From the NCBI GenBank assembly GCA_021768245.1, contig JAETNO010000018.1, forward strand, positions 4,466-68,465: a DNA stretch of 64,000 nucleotides. The letters are read 5' to 3'. Numbering within the stretch: the first letter of the stretch is position 1; the number at the start of each line of letters is the position of its first letter. The DNA comes from Bacteroidaceae bacterium (GTDB taxonomy: Bacteria > Bacteroidota > Bacteroidia > Bacteroidales > Muribaculaceae). The notes beneath the pieces are model-generated. The model had not been told where the DNA came from. It saw only the letters and a program-made list of their open reading frames with translations, and did not search any database. Positions 17,518-26,330 of the stretch are shown here, in pieces. The position numbers were made by a program, and so were the translations under genes.

Positions 17518-18958
17518 TCTTCTTGGCAAGCAACAACATGCCGGCCATGGTAAAGACGGCATTGTAAATCAAAAGTTCGAACCCGATCCGGTAGTCCCAC
17601 GCCTCGCGCGCCCAGTATTGCACGAGGGCGCTCAGCACGGGGGCGGCGACGGCGACCACGGGCATCCAGCCGTCGCGGATCCTCAGGCGCGTGAACATCC
17701 CGAAGGCGAACATACCCAGGATCGGCCCGTAGGTATAGCTGGCAACCTTGTAGACGAGGTTGATGACGCTGTCGTCGGCCAGGTACTCGAAGCCGAGGAT
17801 CACCAGCGCCATGCCGACGGCCATGCCGACGTGTACGCCCTTCCGGATGCGGGTCAGGCGTTCGTCACCGTAGCGCCTGGTGCCTTGCAGGATGTCGACC
17901 GTGAACGAGGTCGTAAGGGCCGTAAGGGCCGAACCGGCAGCTGAATAAGTACTCGAAATAAGCCCTATAACAAACAGTATGCCAACAAATACCGGCAATC
18001 CGCCCTCGACAGCCACCAGCGAGAATACCTGGTCGCCCTTTACGGGCATCGCAAGGCCGGTGCGGCCGATGTAAATGTAGAGCAGCACACCCAGCACGAG
18101 GAACAGGAAGATGACGAATATCTGGCTGACGGCCGTCAGGACGATGTTTTTCTGCGAATCGCGCGGCGTGGCGCAGCTCAGGTTCCGCTGCATCATGTCC
18201 TGGTCGAGCCCCGTCATGGAGATCAGCAGCACGACGCCCGCAAGGAACATCTTCCAGAAATAGCGGTCGGAGGAGGGGTCGTCGAAGAAAAACACCCGCG
18301 AATAGGGCGACGCGGCGACCTCGCGGGTCATTTCGCCGAACGACATGCCGAGCGCCTGCATGATGAAGACGATCGACAGCACGAGGCTGCCCACCAGGCA
18401 GAAAGTCTTGAGCGTATCCGTCCAGATGAGCGACTTGACACCCCCCTGTTGCGTATAGAGCCAGACGAAGAGCATCGTCACCAGCGCATTGAGCCAGAAC
18501 GGCAGCCCGTAGTGGCTGAAAACCAGCAGTTGCATGACGGCGCAGACCACGTAGACACGCAGCGCGGCACCCAGCATCTTCGACACGAAGAAGAACCATG
18601 CCCCGGTATGGTGCGAGAGGATGCCGAAGCGCCCGTCGAGGTATTCGTAGAGCGACACCACCCGGAGGCGGTAGAAGGTCGGGATGAGCAGGAACGCGAC
18701 GACCAGCTGCCCCACGGTGAAACCGGCGACCATCTGCATGTAGGAGAAAGAATCGACGGCGACCGAGCCCGGCACCGAGATGAAAGTCACGCCCGAGATC
18801 GCAGCCCCGATCATGGCGAAAGCCGCCATATACCATGGCGTGCTCCGGTTGCCGGTGAAAAACCCGGCATTGTCGGCACGCCGTCCAGAAAGCCAGGCGA
18901 CGACAAAAAGTACGGCTATATAGCCCAATACGGTGGCGATAACGGCGAGAGGTGTCAT
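17507..18958 (-). CDS. Sodium:solute symporter (SSS family)
   Basis: 483 residues with about 13 transmembrane segments. SSS hallmarks are the N-terminal NRSTPWYMAAFAMIGAAISGVTFISVPG (sodium-site helix 1), the STYSAAGSALTALTTSFTVDI motif of helix 8 and GLDQDMMQRNLSC. It would take up a small solute such as a sugar, amino acid or sialic acid with sodium; the substrate is not predictable. It overlaps the amidase gene by 11 bases, and the pair may salvage cell-wall or glycan fragments. Confidence 0.9.
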   Translation of the reverse strand: MTPLAVIATVLGYIAVLFVVAWLSGRRADNAGFFTGNRSTPWYMAAFAMIGAAISGVTFISVPGSVAVDSFSYMQMVAGFTVGQLVVAFLLIPTFYRLRVVSLYEYLDGRFGILSHHTGAWFFFVSKMLGAALRVYVVCAVMQLLVFSHYGLPFWLNALVTMLFVWLYTQQGGVKSLIWTDTLKTFCLVGSLVLSIVFIMQALGMSFGEMTREVAASPYSRVFFFDDPSSDRYFWKMFLAGVVLLISMTGLDQDMMQRNLSCATPRDSQKNIVLTAVSQIFVIFLFLVLGVLLYIYIGRTGLAMPVKGDQVFSLVAVEGGLPVFVGILFVIGLISSTYSAAGSALTALTTSFTVDILQGTRRYGDERLTRIRKGVHVGMAVGMALVILGFEYLADDSVINLVYKVASYTYGPILGMFAFGMFTRLRIRDGWMPVVAVAAPVLSALVQYWAREAWDYRIGFELLIYNAVFTMAGMLLLAKKNEN

Positions 18959-19266
18959 AAGCGGAGTCAGCGTTCGGATTTAAGTTACAAATATAGCAAA
19001 AAAGGCTGTACGGCCGCAATCGAAGGGCATTTTTCGACTAAAAAAACAACATCGGGGAACGGCTTGCGCCCGCCCGGGGGCCGTGCCGGAAAAAACGGCC
19101 GGGGTAAACGGGAGAACGAACGGCAAAGCGACCGGAAAGGCCGCCCGGCAGAGATGCCGCGCAGCACCCGCACACCCGGGAAACCGACATGCAGCGCAGG
19201 AATAAGTATTTTTACTGAAGGTTTGCACGGAGCGGCCAGCTATCTTTGCACTAAACGAACAACACC
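18959..19266. other. Divergent intergenic region, symporter / cysteine dioxygenase-like gene
   Basis: 308 bases between divergent genes. Besides the minus-strand promoter at 18988-19020, a plus-strand -7 element TATCTTTG is seen at 19241-19248, 18 bases before the ATG at 19267. Its -33 element is weak. The middle is GC-rich and shows no gene. Confidence 0.45.
18988..19020 (-). promoter_or_regulatory. Promoter of the symporter-amidase operon
   Basis: On the minus strand ATTG (19017-19020), 21 bases, then TATATTTG (18988-18995) fits the Bacteroidetes sigma consensus. It lies 30 bases upstream of the symporter start. Confidence 0.65.
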
Positions 19267-19830
19267 ATGAAACAGGAACGACATGCGACGACACTCGCGG
19301 AGGATTTGCAGGAGGCTTCGGCCAACACGGCCGAATACGGGGAGTTTTTCACCGGGTTGACGGGGATCACCGACAGGAAACCCGTCGACGACGCATTGGG
19401 CGAGCGAATACAGGGCTATGTGCTCGGCTGGCTCGAGGGGCACCCGCTGACGGCATTCGACGACTATTCCGCGACCGCCTACCGCCGCACCTATCTGGGC
19501 CGATCGCCGGAAACGGGATGGGAGGCGATCGTGATGAGCTGGCAGGAGGGCAACCGCACGAGCATCCATGCCCACCCGCAGTTCGCAGGCTACCACTTCG
19601 CCGACGGCAGGTTCCGGCTCGAAATCTTCGAGCCCGCAGGCGACGGCACGGCACGTCCGGTGCACAGCGCCGAGGTCGAAGCCCCGTGTGCATTCTTCGC
19701 AATCGGGAAGCCGGGATGTTTCGACAACCACATACACCGCATCACCTGCCTGAGCCCCACGGGGCACAGCCTGCACGTCTATTCGGACGACGCACTCCGC
19801 GGCGAGGTATACGGCGAAGCGGATGAATAA
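19267..19830 (+). CDS. Cysteine dioxygenase-like cupin
   Basis: 187 residues. The cupin iron ligands are visible as IHAHPQFAGYHF (about residue 99-103) and NHIHRITCLSP (about 156-159), followed by GHSLHVYSDD, the pattern of cysteine dioxygenase type I. Family enzymes add O2 to the thiol of cysteine to give cysteine sulfinate. The protein could also act on a related thiol such as 3-mercaptopropionate, since the fold does not fix the substrate. It stands alone between a divergent symporter and the his operon. Confidence 0.8.
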   Translation: MKQERHATTLAEDLQEASANTAEYGEFFTGLTGITDRKPVDDALGERIQGYVLGWLEGHPLTAFDDYSATAYRRTYLGRSPETGWEAIVMSWQEGNRTSIHAHPQFAGYHFADGRFRLEIFEPAGDGTARPVHSAEVEAPCAFFAIGKPGCFDNHIHRITCLSPTGHSLHVYSDDALRGEVYGEADE

Positions 19831-20176
19831 GCCCCGGACTTTCCTCCCGCCGCCCGCCCCGCCCCCGGAGCGGCCGCAACCACCCCACGGGAATCACGGC
19901 AGCAGGGGCAATAGGTAAAACCGAAGCGCCGAACTGCCCCACTGAAACCGTCTGCCGGCAGACAAAAATAGCAAAAAAAACGGACACGGTGAAGACGACC
20001 GGCAGCAGGGCACAAATACCGGCATTGCAAACACCCGGACGCCGGACGTGCAATTTCTGCAAACTCCATGCACCGGCCGCACGCTACCGGAAACAGGCCG
20101 CACGGGACAGACGAAGATCGCGCCGAGGGTATCCAGGGCTGATTTTGAAAATATATTAAAAAATTTTACTTGGAAT
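19831..20176. other. GC-rich non-coding stretch upstream of the his promoter
   Basis: About 350 bases without a credible gene. A perfect 14-base palindrome GTCTGCCGGCAGAC lies at 19950-19963. It is followed by A-rich rather than T-rich sequence, so it does not look like a terminator for the upstream gene; it may be a protein site or chance in GC-rich DNA. Confidence 0.4.
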
Positions 20177-20207
20177 TTTGTTTTTTCGGACAAAATAGAT
20201 ACATTTG
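20177..20207 (+). promoter_or_regulatory. Promoter of the histidine operon
   Basis: TTTG at 20177-20180, 19 bases, then TACATTTG at 20200-20207 is an exact match to the Bacteroidetes promoter form. Transcription should begin near 20215, about 10 bases upstream of the leader peptide ATG and 185 bases upstream of hisG. Confidence 0.8.
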
Positions 20208-20224
20208 TCCCAACGACAGCATAT

Positions 20225-20278
20225 ATGACAATATTTCACCATATCCATCATCACCATCACCACTTTCCGAAGGGGTAA
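20225..20278 (+). CDS. hisL: Histidine operon leader peptide
   Basis: A 17-codon frame encodes MTIFHHIHHHHHHFPKG, with eight histidines of which six are consecutive. It sits just after the his promoter and 53 bases before an intrinsic terminator in front of hisG. This is the classic arrangement of translation-coupled attenuation: ribosomes stalled at His codons when charged tRNA-His is scarce should prevent terminator formation and allow his transcription. No other role is plausible for such a composition at this place. Confidence 0.92.
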   Translation: MTIFHHIHHHHHHFPKG

Positions 20279-20331
20279 GACGGATATGTACATGTAAACG
20301 GAACCATAAGTTTAACAAAAGTATATACGAA

Positions 20332-20358
20332 GCTCACCCCCTGCGGGTGGGCTTTTTT
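20332..20358 (+). terminator. his operon attenuator terminator
   Basis: Stem GCTCACCC (20332-20339) with GGGTGGGC (20345-20352), 5-base loop, followed by TTTTTT (20353-20358). It lies between the leader peptide stop and the hisG ATG at 20401. The 3' arm could alternatively pair with CACC/CATC repeats in the His codon run, but this was not folded. Confidence 0.88.
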
Positions 20359-20400
20359 CGTGCTTATGCCGCGGGCGGTGTGCCAAAATCGACAAAAAAA

Positions 20401-21252
20401 ATGCTGAGAATCGCAATCCAGGCCAAGGGCCGACTCAACGAACAGAGCATCGAACTGCTCTCCGAGGCGGGCATCCGCGTCGCCGAAAGCAAACGCAAAC
20501 TCATCTCGCGCGCCGGGGGCTTCCCGCTGGAAGTGCTCTACCTGCGCGACGACGACATCCCGCAGGCCGTGGCGATGGGCGTCGCCGACCTGGGCATCGT
20601 GGGGCTGAACGAAGTGGCGGAGAAAGGATTCCGCGTAGAGCAGGCGATGGATCTCGGGTTCGGAAACTGCCGCATCTCGCTGGCCGTGGAACGCACGGTG
20701 GCATACGAAGGGCTGGATTATTTCCGCGGCAAGCGCGTCGCCACCTCCTACCCCAACATCCTCACGCGGTTCTTCGCCGAAAAGGGCATCGACGCCGAAA
20801 TACACACCATCGAGGGCTCGGTGGAGATCGCCCCGGCGGTCGGGATGTCCGACGCGATCTTCGACATCGTATCGTCGGGCGGCACGCTCATCTCGAACGG
20901 GCTGGTCGAAGTCGAGAAGGTCTTTTATTCCGAAGCGGTGCTGATCGCCAACCCGGAAATGGACGAGGCGAAGCGCCGTGAAACGGCACAGCTCACCTTC
21001 CGCTTCAACTCCATCCTCGAAAGCCGGGGCATGAAATACGTGCTGATGAACCTCCCGGCGGAGAAACTCCAGGAAGCAATCGTCATCCTGCCCGGCATGC
21101 GCAGCCCCACGATCCTGCCGCTGGCGCAGGAGGGATGGTGTTCGATACACGCCGTGATCAGCGAATCCCAGCTCTGGGAACGCATCGAACGGCTCAAGGA
21201 GATCGGCGCGGAAGACATCCTGGTGCTGACGCTCGAAAACATGATCCGCTGA
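20401..21252 (+). CDS. hisG: ATP phosphoribosyltransferase
   Basis: 283 residues, the long-form HisG with a C-terminal regulatory domain. It catalyses the first step of histidine synthesis, joining ATP and PRPP. Seen are MLRIAIQAKGRLNEQSIELL, GVADLGIVGLNEV, the PRPP-binding stretch IFDIVSSGGTLISNGL and the C-terminal domain VLMNLPAEKLQEAIVILPGMRSPT. The open frame extends upstream to 20170 but that would run through the attenuator, so ATG 20401 is taken. First structural gene of the his operon; product inhibition by histidine is usual for the long form. Confidence 0.96.
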   Translation: MLRIAIQAKGRLNEQSIELLSEAGIRVAESKRKLISRAGGFPLEVLYLRDDDIPQAVAMGVADLGIVGLNEVAEKGFRVEQAMDLGFGNCRISLAVERTVAYEGLDYFRGKRVATSYPNILTRFFAEKGIDAEIHTIEGSVEIAPAVGMSDAIFDIVSSGGTLISNGLVEVEKVFYSEAVLIANPEMDEAKRRETAQLTFRFNSILESRGMKYVLMNLPAEKLQEAIVILPGMRSPTILPLAQEGWCSIHAVISESQLWERIERLKEIGAEDILVLTLENMIR

Positions 21253-21271
21253 CCCCGAAAAACACCCGGAT

Positions 21272-22567
21272 ATGGAAATGCTGAAAATCCACAACAACCC
21301 GCCGCGCCGTGAATGGCCGGCCCTCACGGCCCGCTGCACGCGGCAGGAGGGCGAAATCACGGAACGGGTCGCCGCCATCCTCTCACAGGTGCGCACGGGC
21401 GGCGACAAGGCGCTGCGCGACCTCGTGGCCCGCATCGAAGGTTACGTCCCCGAGAGGTTCGAGGTTTCCCGCAGGCAGCGCACCGAAGCGGCCAAAGCCG
21501 TGCCGCAACGGCTCAAGACGGCGCTTGCGATCGCCAAGTCCAATATCGAAGCCTTCCACAGGGCACAGCTCCCGCCGCAGGTCGACATCGAAGTGATGCC
21601 CGGCGTGCGGTGTGTGCAGCGCGCCGTAGCCATCGGCCGCGTGGGGCTCTACGTCCCGGGCGGCAATGCCCCGCTCTTCTCGACGGTGCTGATGCTCGCC
21701 CTGCCCGCCCGGATCGCCGGGTGCGGCGAGGTCATACTCTGCACCCCGGCCGGGCGCGGCGGGAAGATCGCCCCCGAGGTGCTTTTCGCCGCCGACCTGT
21801 GCGGCGTCGACCGCATCTTCGCCGTCGGCGGGGCGCAGGCCGTGGCCGCCATGGCCTACGGCACGGAAAGCATCCCGCACGTCGAAAAAATCTTCGGCCC
21901 GGGAAACAGGTACGTCACCCGCGCCAAGCAGCTGGTAAGCACCGAGGCCGTGGCCGTAGACCTGCCGGCAGGCCCTTCGGAGGTGATGGTGCTGGCCGAC
22001 AACAGCGCCCGGGCGGAATTCGTCGCCGCCGATCTGCTGTCGCAGGCCGAGCACGGGGACGACAGCCAGGCCATCCTGGTCTGCCGGACGGAGCGTTTCG
22101 CACGGCAGGTAACCCGGGCCGTCGAGGAGCAGATCCGGTATCTCAGCCGCGGCGAGGCGATCCGCAATTCGCTGGCCAACAGCCGGATCGTATTGTTCGA
22201 CGAGGAATACAAGCAGATTGCGTTCGCCAACGCCTATGCCCCGGAGCACCTGATCGTCTCGATGCGCGACGCATGGGGCATCGCCGCCAAGATCACGGCC
22301 GCGGGCAGCGTCTTCATCGGCAATTACTCGCCCGAAAGCGCCGGGGACTACGCCTCGGGCACCAATCACACGCTGCCCACGGGCGGCTGGGCCCGTGCCT
22401 GCAGCGGGGTGAACGTCGACAGTTTCATGCGCAAGATCACATTCCAGGAGCTGACGCGCGACGGGCTCGACGCGCTGGCGCCCGCAATCACGGCCATGGC
22501 CGAGGCCGAAGGGCTCGACGCACACGCCAACGCCGTGCGCGTCCGGATGAAAGGAGGGATACTATGA
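21272..22567 (+). CDS. hisD: Histidinol dehydrogenase
   Basis: 431 residues, normal length. It performs the last two oxidations from histidinol to histidine using NAD and zinc. Motifs: VGLYVPGGNAPLFSTVLMLALPARIAGC, VDRIFAVGGAQAVAAMAYGT, FGPGNRYVTRAKQLV, VDLPAGPSEVMVLAD, QAEHGDDSQA and APEHLIV with the catalytic Glu-His. It begins 19 bases after hisG and its stop overlaps the hisC start (ATGA). Confidence 0.97.
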   Translation: MEMLKIHNNPPRREWPALTARCTRQEGEITERVAAILSQVRTGGDKALRDLVARIEGYVPERFEVSRRQRTEAAKAVPQRLKTALAIAKSNIEAFHRAQLPPQVDIEVMPGVRCVQRAVAIGRVGLYVPGGNAPLFSTVLMLALPARIAGCGEVILCTPAGRGGKIAPEVLFAADLCGVDRIFAVGGAQAVAAMAYGTESIPHVEKIFGPGNRYVTRAKQLVSTEAVAVDLPAGPSEVMVLADNSARAEFVAADLLSQAEHGDDSQAILVCRTERFARQVTRAVEEQIRYLSRGEAIRNSLANSRIVLFDEEYKQIAFANAYAPEHLIVSMRDAWGIAAKITAAGSVFIGNYSPESAGDYASGTNHTLPTGGWARACSGVNVDSFMRKITFQELTRDGLDALAPAITAMAEAEGLDAHANAVRVRMKGGIL

Positions 22568-23598
22568 AACCGCTGTCGCAGTTGGTGCGCCCCAACATCC
22601 TGGCGCTGCAACCCTACTCCACAGCCCGCGACGAATATGCGGGCGGCGGGATCGACGTATGGCTCGACGCCAACGAAAGCCCCTACGACAACGGCGTGAA
22701 CCGTTACCCCGACCCGCACCAGCGGGCGCTGAAAGCCCTGATCGCGGAACTGAAAGGCGTGGACGCCGGACGGATCTTCATCGGCAACGGCAGCGACGAG
22801 GCCATCGACCTCGCATTCCGGATCTTCTGCCGGCCGGGGCTGGACAACGCCGTGTCGATCGCCCCGACCTACGGGATGTACCGCGTGGCGGCTGCGACGA
22901 ACGACGTGCAGATGCGCGAAGTGCCGCTGGGAGCCGGCTACTCGCTCCCGGTCGGGGCACTGCTGGCGGCAGCCGACGAGCGCACGAAGCTGATGTGGCT
23001 CTGCTCGCCCAACAACCCCACGGGCAATGCGTTCCCGGCGCGGGAGATCGAAAGCCTGCTCCGCCGCTTCGACGGCATCGTCGTGCTGGACGAAGCCTAC
23101 ATCGACTTCGCCGACGGCGGCGGGTTCCTGCCGCGGCTGGGCGAGTTCCCGAACCTGATCATCCTCCAGACGCTCTCCAAGGCGTGGGGCATGGCCGGGC
23201 TGAGGCTCGGACTGGCTTTCGCCTCGGAGGAGATCGCCGGCCTATTCGGCCGGGTGAAATACCCTTACAACATCAACACGCTCACGCAGCGGGCCGTCGC
23301 GGAATCGCTCCGCAGGGACATCTCGGCCGAGGTGGCGGCGATCCGCGCCGAACGCTCGCGCCTGGCGGCGGCACTCGCGGCATGCCCCTGCATCGGGCAG
23401 GTCTACCCGTCGGAAGGCAACTTCCTGCTGGTAAGAACCGCGGCACCCGACCTGTTGTACCGGGAGCTGGTCGCAGCGGGGGTCATCGTCCGCAACCGTT
23501 CGCGGATCGCAGGTTGCGAAGGATGCCTGCGCATCACGGTCGGGCGCCCGGAGGAGAACGACCGCATGTTGGAAACCGTCAAAAATTTCCGCCCATGA
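22564..23598 (+). CDS. hisC: Histidinol-phosphate aminotransferase
   Basis: 344 residues, fold-type I PLP enzyme. It transfers an amino group from glutamate to imidazole acetol phosphate. Seen are LDANESPYDNGVNRYPD, IGNGSDEAIDLAFRIFC, SPNNPTGNAF, VVLDEAYIDFA and the PLP lysine in LSKAWGMAGLRLG. ATG 22564 overlaps the hisD stop by four bases, and its TGA overlaps the hisB ATG, which indicates translational coupling. Confidence 0.96.
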   Translation: MKPLSQLVRPNILALQPYSTARDEYAGGGIDVWLDANESPYDNGVNRYPDPHQRALKALIAELKGVDAGRIFIGNGSDEAIDLAFRIFCRPGLDNAVSIAPTYGMYRVAAATNDVQMREVPLGAGYSLPVGALLAAADERTKLMWLCSPNNPTGNAFPAREIESLLRRFDGIVVLDEAYIDFADGGGFLPRLGEFPNLIILQTLSKAWGMAGLRLGLAFASEEIAGLFGRVKYPYNINTLTQRAVAESLRRDISAEVAAIRAERSRLAAALAACPCIGQVYPSEGNFLLVRTAAPDLLYRELVAAGVIVRNRSRIAGCEGCLRITVGRPEENDRMLETVKNFRP

Positions 23599-25010
23599 AA
23601 AAAGCGCTCTTCATAGACCGCGACGGCACCGTGATCGCGGAGCCGCCCGCGGATTACCAGGTCGACAGCCTCGAAAAGCTGGAATTCATACCCGGTGCGA
23701 TCTCGGCGCTCCGGACGCTCCGGGAGCTGGATTTCGAACTGGTGATGGCGACAAACCAGGACGGGCTGGGCACGGAGGCCTTCCCGGAGGAGGATTTCCG
23801 GCCGCCGCACGAAAAAATGCTGCGCACGCTCGCAGGCGAAGGCGTCGCCTTCGACGACATGCTCATCGACCGCACGTTCGAAAGCGACGATGCCCCGACG
23901 CGCAAACCCCGTACGGGCATGTTCGGCCGCTACACGGACGGGTCGTACGACCTCGGGGCGAGCTACGTCGTCGGCGACCGGGCGACCGACATCCTGCTGG
24001 CGCGCAACCTCGGGGCGAAGGGCATCCTGCTGGCGCCTGCCGCCGAGGGGCGCAGGATGCTGCGGGAAGCAGGCGCGGAAGAGGCATGCGTGCTCATCAC
24101 GGACTCGTGGGCCGAGATCGCGGAATACATCCGCCGCGGGGAACGGCGGGTCGTCGTGACGCGCGAAACGCGCGAAACGCGAATCACCGTACGGCTCGAC
24201 CTCGACGGCCGGGGCTTCGGCACCTGCGGGACGGCGGAGAACAAAATGGCGGAGAACGGGACGGAAGGCAGACCGGAAAATACGGCTAGCAGTAAGAACG
24301 GCACATCTGACGATGCGGCGTACGGCACCTGTGGCGCTGTACGGAACGGCGGAAAGGAAACCGGAGCGGGCACCCTGCCGGAAAATACGGAAAACGGCCT
24401 GTCAAGCAGCCCCGGGAACGGCACACCGGGAAATCGGGCGGACAGCCCCGGCACACCGGGCACGGACATCCCGCCGTGTTCCCCGGCGGGATGCGGCGGC
24501 GCCCCGGGCGACGGGATTTCCACCGGGCTGCGGTTCCTGGATCACATGCTGGCCCAGATCGCCCACCACGGCGGGGTGTCGCTCACGGTGGAGGCGCACG
24601 GCGACCTGGATATCGACGAACACCACACGATGGAAGACGTGGCGATCGTGCTGGGCGAGGCCATCGACCGCGCCCTGGGGTCGAAAGCGGGCATCGGCCG
24701 CTACGGCTTCGCACTGCCGATGGACGACTGCCGGGCGCTGGTACTGCTCGACTTCGGGGGGCGCATCGACTTCGAATGGGACGCCGAATTCCGCCGCGAG
24801 CGGGTCGGGGACGTCCCGACGGAGATGTTCCGCCACTTTTTCCACTCGCTCTGCTGCGCGGCACGCTGCAACCTGCAGATTTCGGCGCGCGGCGGGAACG
24901 ACCACCACAAGGCCGAGGCGATCTTCAAGGCTTTCGCGCGTGCGCTGCGCATGGCCGTGGCACGCACCGGCTTCGGATACGACATACCCAGCAGCAAAGG
25001 CATACTATGA
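23595..25010 (+). CDS. hisB: Bifunctional histidinol-phosphatase / imidazoleglycerol-phosphate dehydratase with a large insert
   Basis: 471 residues. Residues 1-165 are a HAD phosphatase (DRDGT near 8-12, TNQDGLGT, GDRATD). From about 190 the dehydratase begins (RETRETRITVRLDLDGRG) and resumes at about 306 with DGISTGLRFLDHMLAQIAHHG, DEHHTMEDVAI and GGNDHHKAEAIFKAF, which carry the metal-binding His and Glu residues. Residues about 208-305 are an extra low-complexity stretch rich in Gly, Asn, Thr, Glu and Pro that ordinary HisB lacks. The reading frame is intact and both active sites are present, so the insert is probably a surface loop. Confidence 0.95.
   Translation: MKKALFIDRDGTVIAEPPADYQVDSLEKLEFIPGAISALRTLRELDFELVMATNQDGLGTEAFPEEDFRPPHEKMLRTLAGEGVAFDDMLIDRTFESDDAPTRKPRTGMFGRYTDGSYDLGASYVVGDRATDILLARNLGAKGILLAPAAEGRRMLREAGAEEACVLITDSWAEIAEYIRRGERRVVVTRETRETRITVRLDLDGRGFGTCGTAENKMAENGTEGRPENTASSKNGTSDDAAYGTCGAVRNGGKETGAGTLPENTENGLSSSPGNGTPGNRADSPGTPGTDIPPCSPAGCGGAPGDGISTGLRFLDHMLAQIAHHGGVSLTVEAHGDLDIDEHHTMEDVAIVLGEAIDRALGSKAGIGRYGFALPMDDCRALVLLDFGGRIDFEWDAEFRRERVGDVPTEMFRHFFHSLCCAARCNLQISARGGNDHHKAEAIFKAFARALRMAVARTGFGYDIPSSKGIL
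24216..24512 (+). repeat. Low-complexity insert within hisB
   Basis: About 297 bases coding for about 98 residues of low complexity, placed between the first beta strand of the dehydratase domain and the TGxxFLDHM strand. The near-repeat GGCACCTG(C/T)GG(G/C) occurs near 24220 and 24328, and GGAAAATACGG occurs twice (near 24275 and 24380), hinting at growth by internal duplication. Confidence 0.7.
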
Positions 25011-25594
25011 TAGCGATCACGGATTACGATACGGGCAACCTGCGTTCGGTAGCCAATGCCCTGCGGCGCATCGGCGCCGAATTTACGGTCACGTCCGACG
25101 CCGCGGTGCTGCGGCAGGCGGACAGGGTGCTCCTCCCGGGCGTGGGCGAAGCCTCGTCGGCAATGGCCAAACTCCGCGAACGGGGACTGGATGCGCTCAT
25201 CCCCACCCTGACGCAACCCGTACTGGGCATCTGCATCGGCATGCAGCTGATGTGCCTGGACAGCGAGGAGGGAGACACCCGCTGCCTGGGCATCTTCCCG
25301 GCGCACGTCGTGCGGCTGAGAGGCGGGGAAAATCCGCTGAAGATTCCCCACGTAGGCTGGGACACCGTCGGCAGGCTCCGCAGCCCGCTTTTCGACGGCC
25401 TCGGCGAAGGCACCTACCTCTACTATGTCCACTCCTACGCGGCACAGGCGTGCGACGCCACGATCGCCCAAACCGACTACGGAGGGATATTCAGCGCCGC
25501 CCTGGGGCGCGGCAATTTCTTCGGCACGCAGTTCCACCCCGAAAAGAGCGGGCGGGCGGGCGAGCGGATACTGCGCAATTTCCTAAAACTCTGA
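25007..25594 (+). CDS. hisH: Imidazole glycerol phosphate synthase, glutaminase subunit
   Basis: 195 residues, class I glutamine amidotransferase. The triad is seen as Cys76 in LGICIGMQ, and His177/Glu179 in FHPEKS. It frees ammonia from glutamine and passes it through the HisF barrel. ATG 25007 overlaps the hisB stop. hisF lies two genes downstream, with hisA between, as in many his operons. Confidence 0.96.
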   Translation: MIAITDYDTGNLRSVANALRRIGAEFTVTSDAAVLRQADRVLLPGVGEASSAMAKLRERGLDALIPTLTQPVLGICIGMQLMCLDSEEGDTRCLGIFPAHVVRLRGGENPLKIPHVGWDTVGRLRSPLFDGLGEGTYLYYVHSYAAQACDATIAQTDYGGIFSAALGRGNFFGTQFHPEKSGRAGERILRNFLKL

Positions 25595-25598
25595 CGAC

Positions 25599-26330
25599 AT
25601 GAAAATCGAAATCATACCCGCAACGGACATCATCGGCGGTGCCTGCGTGCGCCTGACGCAGGGCGACTACGGCCGCCGGACGACCTACTACCGCGACCCG
25701 CTGGAAGCGGCGCAACGCTTCGAAGAGGCGGGCATCCGCCGGCTGCACATGGTCGACCTCGACGGCGCCAAGGCGTCGGAGCCCCGCAACCTCGCCGTGC
25801 TGGAACGCGTGGCGACGAAAACCACGCTCGAAGTACAGTACGGCGGCGGAATCAAAAGCCGCGGGGCACTGCGCAGCGTATTCGACGCAGGCGCCAGCCG
25901 CGCCATCTGCGGCAGCATCGCCGTGCGTGAACCGGAATCGTTCGCCGAATGGCTCGCCGAATTCGGCGGCGGGAAGCTGATCCTGGGCGCCGACATCCGC
26001 GACGGCGCGGTGGCCGTACAGGGATGGACGGAGCGATCCGAGATGACGGCGCAGGAGCTTATCGCCCGCTTCGCACCGCAGGGGCTCGCGCAGGTCATCT
26101 GCACCGACATCGCCCGCGACGGGATGCTGTGCGGCACCTCGGCGGAATTCTACGCTGGGTTGCAGGGACAGTTCCCCGGGGTGGAAATCACCGTGAGCGG
26201 CGGCATCGCCTCGATGACCGACATCGAGGCGCTCGACGGCGCGGGGCTGCGCAGCGTAATCGTCGGCAAAGCCCTCTACGAAGGACATATCACCCTCGAA
26301 GAACTGAAAAGATGCTTGCCAAACGCATAA
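25599..26330 (+). CDS. hisA: ProFAR isomerase
   Basis: 243 residues, TIM barrel. It isomerises ProFAR to PRFAR. Catalytic Asp lies in IIPATDIIGGACVRLTQGDYG (Asp9; the usual motif reads AIDIIDG, here ATDIIGG) and the second Asp in ICTDIARDGML. The phosphate-binding GGGIKS and SGGIAS loops are present. It overlaps hisF by 19 bases. Confidence 0.95.
   Translation: MKIEIIPATDIIGGACVRLTQGDYGRRTTYYRDPLEAAQRFEEAGIRRLHMVDLDGAKASEPRNLAVLERVATKTTLEVQYGGGIKSRGALRSVFDAGASRAICGSIAVREPESFAEWLAEFGGGKLILGADIRDGAVAVQGWTERSEMTAQELIARFAPQGLAQVICTDIARDGMLCGTSAEFYAGLQGQFPGVEITVSGGIASMTDIEALDGAGLRSVIVGKALYEGHITLEELKRCLPNA

Noticed and set aside
20257..22525. Long minus-strand frames opposite hisG and hisD
   Set aside because: His enzymes are certain on the plus strand; the antisense frames have no ribosome site or family.
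22659..25602. Long plus-strand frames in other phases across hisC, hisB and hisH
   Set aside because: Arg/Gly/Pro-rich translations typical of out-of-phase GC-rich coding DNA.
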